Shown here: positions 44,828-51,961 of the stretch, piece after piece | How the letters are laid out: each line of letters begins with the position of its first letter | How positions within the stretch are numbered: the stretch's first letter is position 1 | Source: SCTD01 sp963784675 | GTDB lineage: Bacteria > Actinomycetota > Actinomycetes > Mycobacteriales > SCTD01 | NCBI GenBank assembly: GCA_963784675.1 | Contig: CAWASE010000002.1 | Span: forward strand, 124,001 to 188,000 | Length of the DNA: 64,000 bases | Reading direction: 5' to 3' | Position numbers and translations under genes: made by a program | Notes under the pieces: generated by a model | Databases searched by the model: none | The model's input: only the letters and a program-made list of their open reading frames with translations | Told to the model about the DNA's origin: nothing

Positions 44828-45811
44828 GTGCCGGCGGAGCCTGCCGCCGCGCCCGCCGGGTCCCCTCCGCGGGTGGTCGTCGTCTCCCCGCGGCTGCCCG
44901 GGGGCGCTCTGCACCATCCCGCCTGGCAGCTGCTGTCGTCGGGCCCGGTCGCGACCGAGTCGGCAGCCTCGCCGCACCTGCCCTTCCTGCGCGAGGCAGG
45001 GGTGGCCCTGCAGGTGCACGAGCCGCTGCCGGCAGCCGACCGGGCGCGGTGGCTGCGCCGCCACCCGGCGGTCTGGTTCGACGCCGCCCCCGAGCTGTTG
45101 GCGGCGCTCGGGCCCGACGCCGTCGTCGTCCACGGCAACACCGACCCTCCCGGCGCCCGGCTGCTGGACGTCGTCGCCGTGATGGACCGGCTGCGCTCGC
45201 CGGGCGGTTGCCCGTGGGACGCCGCGCAGACGCACGTCTCCCTCATGCCCTACCTGCTCGAGGAGGCCTACGAGGCCTATCAGGCGCTGGAGGAGGGCAG
45301 CAGCCCCGACCTCCGCGAAGAGCTCGGCGACGTGCTGCTGCAGGTGGTTTTCCACGCCAGGCTGGCCAGCGAGACCGGCTGGGGCATCGACGAGGTGGCC
45401 GGCGACCTCGTCGACAAGCTGGTGCGCCGCCATCCGCACGTGTTCGCCGACGGCAGCGCCGACGACCTCGAAGGAAGCTGGGAGGCGCTCAAGGCGGCCG
45501 AGAAGGGACGCACCTCCGTCACGGACGGCGTACCGCTCGGCCAGCCGGCACTGAGCCTGGCGGCGAAGCTGCAGCGGCGCGCGCAGCGGCTGGGTGCCCC
45601 CGTCGACGTGCCGGACGGTGCCGGCCCCGGCGGACAGCTCTGGGACCTGGTGGCGCGCTGCCGGGAGCAGGGGGTCGACCCCGAGGTCGCGCTGCGCACG
45701 ACCGCGCGGGCCTACCGCGACGCGCTCGCTGCGGCGGAGCGGCACGTCCGGGAAGACGGTGGCGACCCGGCGCACCTCACCCCCGCGCGCTGGGCCGCGC
45801 TGCTGTGCTGA
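44828..45811 (+). CDS. mazG: Nucleoside triphosphate pyrophosphohydrolase MazG
   Basis: Hydrolyses (d)NTPs to monophosphates. The 327-residue actinobacterial form has a ~110-residue N-terminal extension (VVVVSPRLPGGALHHPAW..., tetrapyrrole-methylase-like remnant) before the MazG domain: VMDRLRSPGGCPWDAAQTHVSLMPYLLEEAYEAYQALEEG, EELGDVLLQVVFHARLA, with the metal-binding EExxE and ExxD residues visible. RRHPHVFADGSADDLEGSWEALKAAEKG closes it. GTG start two bases after the restored SurA-like stop. Confidence 0.93.
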   Translation: MPAEPAAAPAGSPPRVVVVSPRLPGGALHHPAWQLLSSGPVATESAASPHLPFLREAGVALQVHEPLPAADRARWLRRHPAVWFDAAPELLAALGPDAVVVHGNTDPPGARLLDVVAVMDRLRSPGGCPWDAAQTHVSLMPYLLEEAYEAYQALEEGSSPDLREELGDVLLQVVFHARLASETGWGIDEVAGDLVDKLVRRHPHVFADGSADDLEGSWEALKAAEKGRTSVTDGVPLGQPALSLAAKLQRRAQRLGAPVDVPDGAGPGGQLWDLVARCREQGVDPEVALRTTARAYRDALAAAERHVREDGGDPAHLTPARWAALLC

Positions 45812-45887
45812 CGCCGGCGCCGACACCGAGCCGCCCCCGAACCGCCGCCGCCCCCCGTCGTCGGCGCCCTCCGGTCAGACTGCCCGC

Positions 45888-46478
45888 ATGACGACAGCGC
45901 CGTCCCTGGTGGGCACCGTGATCCGGCTGCAGGTGCAGCGCTCGAGGCTCAAGCCCGGGGAGCGTGGCGCGCGCGTCTACGACCCCGCGCCGCTGCTGGC
46001 CGTCGACGAGCTCGAGCTCGGCCCGCGAGGCGTCGTCGGGCACACGTCCGACGGACCTGTGCTGGACGTCCACCACGCCGACCATCCCGACACGCGCAAC
46101 GTGAAGCTGCGCAACGGGCTGTCGCTGCTGCCGGCAGCCCACTACGTCGCCCTGCGGCAGCGCTACGGAGCCCACCTGGTCGACGGCTCGGCCGGGGAGA
46201 GCCTGCTGCTGGAGACCGCCGGCCCGCTCGGCACGGACGGGCTGTCCGGGGCGCTCGCGCTCGAGACCGTCGAGGGTGGGCTGCTCGCGCTCACCGGAGC
46301 GGTACCCGCTGCGCCGTGCGTCGAGTTCAGCCGCTTCTGCCTGCGCCAAGGGCTGGACGCCGTCGACACTGCCGTCGAGCAGGCGCTGGTCGATCTCGAC
46401 GACGGCGCCCGCGGCTTCTACGCCGTCGTGACGGGCACGGGGCGGGTGCGCGCCGGCGCCCGGCTGTGGCGCCACTGA
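45888..46478 (+). CDS. MOSC-like domain protein
   Basis: A 196-residue soluble protein. The layout resembles the MOSC beta-barrel: VGTVIRLQVQ at the start, YDPAPLLAVDELELG, then HLVDGSAGESLLLE (GxxGEN-like), and PCVEFSRFCL, where MOSC proteins have the conserved PC(x) cysteine. MOSC proteins carry sulfur or bind molybdenum cofactor. The GENL block is degenerate here, so the assignment is tentative. ATG 45888 is preceded by CAGACT, a possible leaderless -10. Confidence 0.6.
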   Translation: MTTAPSLVGTVIRLQVQRSRLKPGERGARVYDPAPLLAVDELELGPRGVVGHTSDGPVLDVHHADHPDTRNVKLRNGLSLLPAAHYVALRQRYGAHLVDGSAGESLLLETAGPLGTDGLSGALALETVEGGLLALTGAVPAAPCVEFSRFCLRQGLDAVDTAVEQALVDLDDGARGFYAVVTGTGRVRAGARLWRH

Positions 46479-46543
46479 CGCCTGCGCGGGCGGCTCGGGC
46501 GCGTCGCGTCGGGCGCCTCCCCGGTGGACGTGAGGTCCGGGAC

Positions 46544-46549
46544 TAGGCT
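46544..46549 (+). promoter_or_regulatory. Putative -10 element (TAGGCT) for eno
   Basis: TAGGCT lies 89 bases before the eno GTG; the leader contains CACCCAGGAGT, a good ribosome site. Confidence 0.45.
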
Positions 46550-46638
46550 CGCGGGCGTTCCCGACCCCCGCCCGGGGGCGCCGAGACGGCGGCTCCGCCC
46601 GCCTTCTCACCCGCCGCGCAAACCCACCCAGGAGTCCC

Positions 46639-47933
<1,295 letters not shown>

Positions 47934-47937
<4 letters not shown>

Positions 47938-48482
47938 GCACGCCGCGCCGGTCGAACGGCGGGCGCCCGGCACGGGGCGGCCCGGCGCGTCGGCCTGCGC
48001 GCCCGGTGGCCAGCAGGCGGACGCCTGTGGCGCCCCGTCCACCGCAGCGGGCCGCCGCCGACCGCACCCGCCGGGTGCCGGTGCCGCCCGAGGCGGGCCG
48101 TCGTCCAGGCCGCTCGACCGGCCGGCTGGTCATCCTCGCCGTCCTCGTCGGCGGGCTGCTGCTCAGCGCCGCGCTGCCGCTGCGCGAGTACCTCGCGCAG
48201 CGGGGTGAGATCCAAGCGGTGCAGGCCGAGCAGGCCGAGCAGCGCGCCCGCGTCGCGGCGCTGACGGCCGAGCGCGCGCGCCTGCAGGATCCGGCCTACG
48301 TCGCGGCCGAGGCCCGCCGGCGGCTGAACTTCGTGCTGCCGGGGGAGACGGCGTACGTGCTCATCGAGCCCAGCGCGGCCCCGGGCGCGCGCGATGCCGT
48401 CGGCGGCGACAGCCCCTGGTACACCCAGCTGTGGGGCACGGCCCGGGCGGCCGACCGTCCCACGCCCGCGCCCTCCCCGTGA
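47934..48482 (+). CDS. ftsB: Septum formation initiator (FtsB/DivIC family)
   Basis: A 182-residue single-pass divisome protein. Long basic Arg/Pro-rich cytoplasmic N-terminus (1-58), one helix (LVILAVLVGGLLLSAALPL), then the coiled-coil (EIQAVQAEQAEQRARVAALTAERARLQDPAYVAAEARRRLNFVLPGETAYVL) that defines the family. The eno-ftsB-DUF501-ppx order is standard in actinobacteria. All starts overlap the preceding stops. It bridges FtsQ and FtsL at mid-cell in characterised relatives. Confidence 0.93.
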
Positions 48483-49039
48483 CCAGCGACCGCGCTGCGG
48501 ACGGCCCGGCTCCGGATCCTCGTGACGTGCGGGCCGTCGCCCTGCAGCTGTCACGGACCCCACGGGCGATGACGTCGGTAGCGCACCGCTGCGGCTGCGG
48601 CCTGCCCGATGTCGTGGAGACCAAGCCGCGGTTGGACGACGGCTCGCCGTTCCCGACGCTCTACTACCTCACCTGCCCGCGCCTGGCGTCGGCGATCGGG
48701 ACGCTGGAGGCAGACGGGCTGATGCGGGAGCAGACCGCTCGGCTCGCGGACGACCCGGACCTGGCCGCTCGCTACCAGGCTGCCGCGGACGACTACGTCG
48801 GCCGACGCGACGCGCACGAGGTGCTCGAGAACGTGCCGGCGCAGGGCGGCATGCCGGTGCGCGTGAAGTGCCTGCACGTGCTCGTCGCCCACGCGCTCGC
48901 GGTCGGTCCGGGCATCAACCCCTTCGGGGACGAGGCGCTCGCGCTGCTGCCGGAGTGGGCCGCGAAAGGTCCGTGCGTGGATCCCGACGACCCCGCGGCC
49001 GTCGTCGGCAAGCGCTCGCGGACGACGCGGCCCTCGTGA
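48479..49039 (+). CDS. DUF501 protein
   Basis: A 186-residue protein of unknown function. Typical features are AHRCGCGLPDVVETKPRLDDGSPFPTLYYLTCPRLASAIGTLEADGLM and VKCLHVLVAHALAVGPGINPFGDEAL. The cysteines (CGC, CP, C before LHVLV) and His suggest a metal or Fe-S site. GTG 48479 overlaps the ftsB stop; a longer in-frame start within ftsB is less likely. Always adjacent to ppx in actinobacteria. Confidence 0.92.
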   Translation: MTSDRAADGPAPDPRDVRAVALQLSRTPRAMTSVAHRCGCGLPDVVETKPRLDDGSPFPTLYYLTCPRLASAIGTLEADGLMREQTARLADDPDLAARYQAAADDYVGRRDAHEVLENVPAQGGMPVRVKCLHVLVAHALAVGPGINPFGDEALALLPEWAAKGPCVDPDDPAAVVGKRSRTTRPS

Positions 49040-49959
49040 GGGTCGGAGCCATCGACTGCGGCACGAACTCCGTCCGGCTGCTGGTGGCTGACGTCGACGG
49101 GCGGCACAAGACGGACCGGCACGGCGAGATGCGGGTGGTCCGGCTGGGGCAGGGGGTCGACCGCACCGGCGAGCTCGCGCCGGAGGCCATCGAGCGGACG
49201 CGCCAGGCGCTGGTCGACTACGCGCGCACCTGTGCCCGGCTCGGCGTGGAGCAGGTGCGCATGGTGGCCACCAGCGCGACCCGGGACGCGTCCAACCGCG
49301 CGGCCTTCGTGACCATGGTGCAGGCGACGCTGGGAGTGGCTCCGGAGGTCATCACCGGCGAGGAGGAGGCGGCGCTGTCCTTCGACGGCGCCACCCGCGA
49401 CCTGGACCCCGCGGACGGTCCGTTCCTGGTCATGGACATCGGCGGCGGCTCCACCGAGTTCGTGCTCGGCACCGACGCGGTGCAGGCGTCCCGCTCGGTC
49501 GATGTCGGCTGCGTGCGCCTGACCGAGCGACACCTGCACGACGACCCCCCGACGCAGGAGCAGGTCGCCGCGGCCCGCGCCGACATCGATGCGGCGCTGA
49601 CCCTGGTGCGGGCCGACGTGCCGCTCGAGCAGGCCCGCACCGCCATCGGCCTGGCCGGCTCGGTGACCACCGTCGCCGGGGTCGCTCTCCGGCTGCGGAA
49701 GTGGGACAGCGACGCGGTGCACCTGGCGCGGCTGTCGGCCGCGCAGGTCCAGCACACGACGGCGCGGCTGCTGGCGATGAAGCGCGAGCAGCGGGCGGAG
49801 CTGGGCGTGATGCACCCCGGGCGCGTCGACGTGATCGGCGCCGGGGCGCTGGTGCTGGCCACGGTGGTCGAGCGGTTGGCGCTGGCCGAGGTGGTCGTGA
49901 GCGAGAAGGACATCCTCGACGGCATCGCCTGGTCGGTGCCAGGACGGACGGCGTCGTGA
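49036..49959 (+). CDS. ppx: Exopolyphosphatase (Ppx/GppA family)
   Basis: A 307-residue ASKHA-fold phosphatase acting on polyphosphate or pppGpp. VGAIDCGTNSVRLLVADV is the first phosphate loop, ATSATRDASNR and ITGEEEAALSFDGA carry catalytic acidic residues, and MDIGGGSTEFVLG is the second loop. The short form corresponds to actinobacterial Ppx1/2. GTG overlaps the DUF501 stop, and its own stop overlaps the cupin start. Confidence 0.94.
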   Translation: MRVGAIDCGTNSVRLLVADVDGRHKTDRHGEMRVVRLGQGVDRTGELAPEAIERTRQALVDYARTCARLGVEQVRMVATSATRDASNRAAFVTMVQATLGVAPEVITGEEEAALSFDGATRDLDPADGPFLVMDIGGGSTEFVLGTDAVQASRSVDVGCVRLTERHLHDDPPTQEQVAAARADIDAALTLVRADVPLEQARTAIGLAGSVTTVAGVALRLRKWDSDAVHLARLSAAQVQHTTARLLAMKREQRAELGVMHPGRVDVIGAGALVLATVVERLALAEVVVSEKDILDGIAWSVPGRTAS

Positions 49960-50342
49960 GCAAGCAGGACTGGGTCAGTGCGGTACGTCGGGTGGACAAG
50001 CCCTGGGGCCACGAGGAGATCTTCGCGCTCGTCGACGGACGGTTCTGCGGCAAGGCGATCCATGTGACCGAGGGGCACGCCCTGTCGTTGCAGTACCACG
50101 AGCACAAGGAGGAGACCATCAGCGTGCAGAGCGGACGGCTGCGCGTCGAGGTCGGCCTGCACGAGGACAGCCTGGAGCAGTTCGACCTGGAGGCCGGGGA
50201 GTCGATCCACCTCCGGCCCGGCGTGCGGCACCGCGTCACCGCCCTGCTCGACACGGTCATGCTCGAGGCGTCGACGACCGAGCTCGACGACGTCGTCCGG
50301 CTCGAGGACCGTTACGGAAGACAGGGCACGAGCGCTCCCTGA
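49956..50342 (+). CDS. Small cupin protein (mannose-6-phosphate isomerase type II-like)
   Basis: A 128-residue single-domain cupin. VDKPWGHEEIFALVDGRFCGKAIHVTEGHALSLQYHEHKEETISVQSGRLRVEVG contains cupin motif 1 with the HxH...E metal ligands, and LEAGESIHLRPGVRHRVTALLDTVMLEAST contains motif 2 with the closing His. PWG-led cupins of this length resemble the C-terminal domain of GDP-mannose pyrophosphorylase/isomerase. Last in the eno-ftsB-DUF501-ppx overlap chain. Substrate unknown. Confidence 0.85.
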   Translation: MSKQDWVSAVRRVDKPWGHEEIFALVDGRFCGKAIHVTEGHALSLQYHEHKEETISVQSGRLRVEVGLHEDSLEQFDLEAGESIHLRPGVRHRVTALLDTVMLEASTTELDDVVRLEDRYGRQGTSAP

Positions 50343-50419
50343 ACCCCCGCCCGCGAGGGCGAGAGCCCGGGCGCGCCCCCGGCCGTCGAGCGGTCAGTCC
50401 GCGGTGCGACGATGCCGAC

Positions 50420-51226
50420 GTGCCGTCGCCGCCCGTCCCGCCCGGCCCGCGCGCACCCGGCACGGGCCATCCTTGCGACCGCGCGGACGCCTTGACGCCG
50501 GTCGCCTCGACGGCGGCGCAGGTGCGCCGCCTCGCCGCCTCGGCGAGGTCGCTGGAGGAGGTCGACGCCCGGTCGTCGGTCTGCCGAGCCTGCCCCCGCC
50601 TGGTCACGTGGCGGGAGCAGGTGGCTGCTGAGAAGCGCGCGTCGTTCGTGCGCGACGACTACTGGGGTCGACCGGTCACCGGCTGGGGCCCGGCGGACGC
50701 GGCCATCGTGGTCGTCGGACTGGCCCCGGCCGCGCACGGCGGGAACCGCACCGGTCGCATCTTTACCGGCGACCGCAGCGGCGACTGGTTGTTCGCGGCC
50801 TTGCACCGAGCCGGGCTGGCCACCCGGCCGGCCTCGACGGCTGCTGGTGACGGACAGGAGCTTCGCGGGGTGCGCATCACGCTCCCGGTGCGCTGCGCCC
50901 CGCCGCTGAACAAGCCCACGCCTGCCGAGCGCGATGCCTGCTCACCGTGGCTGGCCGCCGAGTGGTCGTTCCTGCGGCCGACGGTGCGCGCCGTCGTGGT
51001 GCTCGGCGGCATCGGCTGGCAGGCCCTGTGGCCGGTGCTGCGTCAGGCCGGGGAGCAGGTACCGGCGCCCTTGCCACGCTTCGGTCACGGCGTCGAGGTC
51101 GCTCTTCCCAGCGGGCCCACGGTCCTGGGCTGCTACCACGTCTCGCAGCAGAACACGTTCACCGGACGCCTGACGGAACCGATGCTCGACGACGTCTTCG
51201 CCAGGGCTCGCGCGCTCGTCGCCTGA
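50420..51226 (+). CDS. Family 5 uracil-DNA glycosylase (UdgB-like)
   Basis: A 268-residue Fe-S DNA glycosylase that excises uracil and other deaminated or alkylated bases. CRACPRLVTWRE supplies two cysteines of the 4Fe-4S cluster; the others fit CAPPLNKPTPAERDAC. The active-site block VVVGLAPAAHGGNRTGRIFTGDRSGDWL has the family-5 GLAPAAHGGNRTGR motif, lacking the catalytic Asp of family 4. GCYHVSQQNTFTGRL is the HxSxxN-type DNA-binding loop. The first ~25 residues are Pro/Gly-rich and the start may be later. Confidence 0.9.
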   Translation: MPSPPVPPGPRAPGTGHPCDRADALTPVASTAAQVRRLAASARSLEEVDARSSVCRACPRLVTWREQVAAEKRASFVRDDYWGRPVTGWGPADAAIVVVGLAPAAHGGNRTGRIFTGDRSGDWLFAALHRAGLATRPASTAAGDGQELRGVRITLPVRCAPPLNKPTPAERDACSPWLAAEWSFLRPTVRAVVVLGGIGWQALWPVLRQAGEQVPAPLPRFGHGVEVALPSGPTVLGCYHVSQQNTFTGRLTEPMLDDVFARARALVA

Positions 51227-51521
51227 CCCGTCCGGCGCCCTAAAACCGTCCCTCTTGGCCAGTTTGAGTCGCAGAGACTCGTTCTATGGGCTACCGGTTG
51301 CCCCTACGAAGAGTGATTTTGGTCACTACTGAACGCGTCGTCCCGGGCAAGCGCCGGATCCTCGGGCAGGATCGGCAGCAGATCAGGAGATCTGAAGGGC
51401 CCGAACGGGTGAACCTCGACCGCTCCCGTGACGGTTGCAGCCGTCCGGAGTTAGATGCGCTAGTCCACAAGGACTAGCCCGGCGGGCAAAAGGGCTAGTC
51501 GTGTCGGAGGGGGTGACGGAC
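51227..51521. other. Structured leader-like intergenic region before the mini-ORF array
   Basis: A ~295-bp gap with markedly more A/T than its surroundings in the first 100 bases. Inverted repeats: GAGTC/GACTC (51266-51280), CAGATC/GATCTG around AGGA (51379-51394), and the two overlapping hairpins at 51459-51500. A 63-codon frame (51286-51477) crosses it, without homology or good start signals. It reads more like a regulated 5' leader than a gene; promoter position not determined. Confidence 0.5.
51459..51500 (+). promoter_or_regulatory. Two mutually exclusive hairpins directly upstream of the mini-ORF array
   Basis: Hairpin A: GCTAGTCC, loop ACAA, GGACTAGC (51459-51478), 8 bp. Hairpin B: GACTAGCCC (51472-51480), 11-base loop, GGGCTAGTC (51492-51500), 9 bp. 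They share 51472-51478 and cannot form together. Hairpin B ends five bases before the first Shine-Dalgarno. There is no T tract. Confidence 0.6.
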
Positions 51522-51545
51522 ATGCGCGGTCTCATCTGGGGCTGA
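51522..51545 (+). CDS. Mini-ORF 1, heptapeptide MRGLIWG
   Basis: Seven codons plus TGA. The ribosome site GGAGGGGGTGA starts 16 bases upstream. Codon 7 is GGC. The spacer downstream differs from the other copies, so conservation is confined to the SD and the frame. Far shorter than gene callers report; translation is inferred from the SD and synonymous variation. Function unknown. Confidence 0.6.
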   Translation: MRGLIWG

Positions 51546-51591
51546 CAGTCGCGTCGGGTATCCGGGTCCAGGACGGCAGGAGGTGAAGGTC

Positions 51592-51615
51592 ATGCGCGGT
51601 CTCATCTGGGGTTGA
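51592..51615 (+). CDS. Mini-ORF 2, heptapeptide MRGLIWG
   Basis: Same peptide as mini-ORF 1. Ribosome site AGGAGGTGA nine to ten bases before the ATG; codon 7 is GGT. Followed by a spacer whose small hairpin has one mismatch. Confidence 0.6.
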   Translation: MRGLIWG

Positions 51616-51660
51616 GAGCCAGTCCGGCACGAACAGCGAGCACGACGGGAGGTGAAGGAC

Positions 51661-51684
51661 ATGCGCGGTCTCATCTGGGGTTGA
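51661..51684 (+). CDS. Mini-ORF 3, heptapeptide MRGLIWG
   Basis: Same peptide. Ribosome site GGGAGGTGA; codon 7 is GGT. Followed by the perfect GTTCG/CGAAC spacer hairpin. Confidence 0.6.
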   Translation: MRGLIWG

Positions 51685-51729
51685 GAGCCAGTTCGGCACG
51701 AACAGCGAGCACGACGGGAGGTGAAGGTC

Positions 51730-51753
51730 ATGCGCGGTCTCATCTGGGGTTGA
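51730..51753 (+). CDS. Mini-ORF 4, heptapeptide MRGLIWG
   Basis: Same peptide. Ribosome site GGGAGGTGA; codon 7 is GGT. Spacer identical to that after mini-ORF 3. Confidence 0.6.
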   Translation: MRGLIWG

Positions 51754-51798
51754 GAGCCAGTTCGGCACGAACAGCGAGCACGACGGGAGGTGAAGGAC

Positions 51799-51822
51799 AT
51801 GCGCGGACTCATCTGGGGCTGA
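51799..51822 (+). CDS. Mini-ORF 5, heptapeptide MRGLIWG
   Basis: Same peptide. Codon 3 is GGA instead of GGT and codon 7 is GGC, both synonymous. Ribosome site GGGAGGTGA. The downstream sequence diverges at once into the strong terminal hairpins. Confidence 0.6.
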   Translation: MRGLIWG

Positions 51823-51825
51823 ATC

Positions 51826-51880
51826 GGACGGTGGACCCCGTGCGGTCCACGTCCGGAGCAAGACGCCGCTGTCCAGCGGC
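51826..51880 (+). terminator. Two strong hairpins closing the mini-ORF array
   Basis: Hairpin 1 (51826-51854): GGAC, bulged G, GTGGACC, loop CCGTGC, GGTCCAC, GTCC. Hairpin 2 (51865-51880): GCCGCT, GTCC loop, AGCGGC. They begin three bases after the last mini-ORF stop. They could be a GC-type terminator or mRNA-stabilising stems. Confidence 0.55.
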
Positions 51881-51961
51881 GAGGAGCAGGCGGTGAGTGC
51901 GCCCGGTCCCCACGGCTGGAAGGTGCGGTGCACGCGATCCGGGCTGCGGCGTCGCCGCGGC

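Larger units (their letters stand above)
51506..51822 (+). repeat. Array of five Shine-Dalgarno/mini-ORF units, ~69-bp period
   Basis: Five units with starts at 51522, 51592, 51661, 51730 and 51799 (spacing 70, 69, 69, 69). Each has a GGAGG-type ribosome site 8-12 bases before an ATG and a seven-codon frame. Between units 2-5 the spacer is nearly identical and contains GTTCG-GCA-CGAAC, a small hairpin (one mismatch after unit 2). The spacer after unit 1 and the sequence after unit 5 are unrelated, while the SD-plus-ORF part is still conserved there. Confidence 0.9.

Noticed and set aside
41122..45246. 1374-codon minus-strand frame opposite mfd and the SurA-like gene
   Set aside because: It is a shadow of conserved plus-strand genes: Arg/Val/Gln-rich composition, no domains, no start signals. 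Long antisense frames are expected at this GC content.
45812..45887. Extension of the SurA-like frame through mazG to 45891
   Set aside because: Past 44738 the frame is Arg/Pro-rich nonsense antagonistic to mazG; the shifted frame ending at 44825 is clearly the repeat continuation.
51286..51477. 63-codon ORF in the leader before the array
   Set aside because: No ribosome site, no domain, and it overlaps several inverted repeats. A regulatory leader is the better reading, though not proven.
51506..51822. CRISPR array
   Set aside because: Period 69 bp with near-identical spacers, conserved SD and stop codons, and no cas genes; not repeat-spacer architecture.
51506..51822. Microcin C-like or biarylitide-like peptide cluster
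   Set aside because: The size matches, but the peptide lacks the C-terminal Asn of microcin C precursors and the Tyr/His or Tyr/Trp ring residues of biarylitides, and no adenylase or P450 gene is within view.
51612..51896. Plus-strand 94-codon frame through the array (HARSHLGLRASSARTASTT repeats)
   Set aside because: Also a by-product of the 69-bp period; no ribosome site at its start and no conservation argument.
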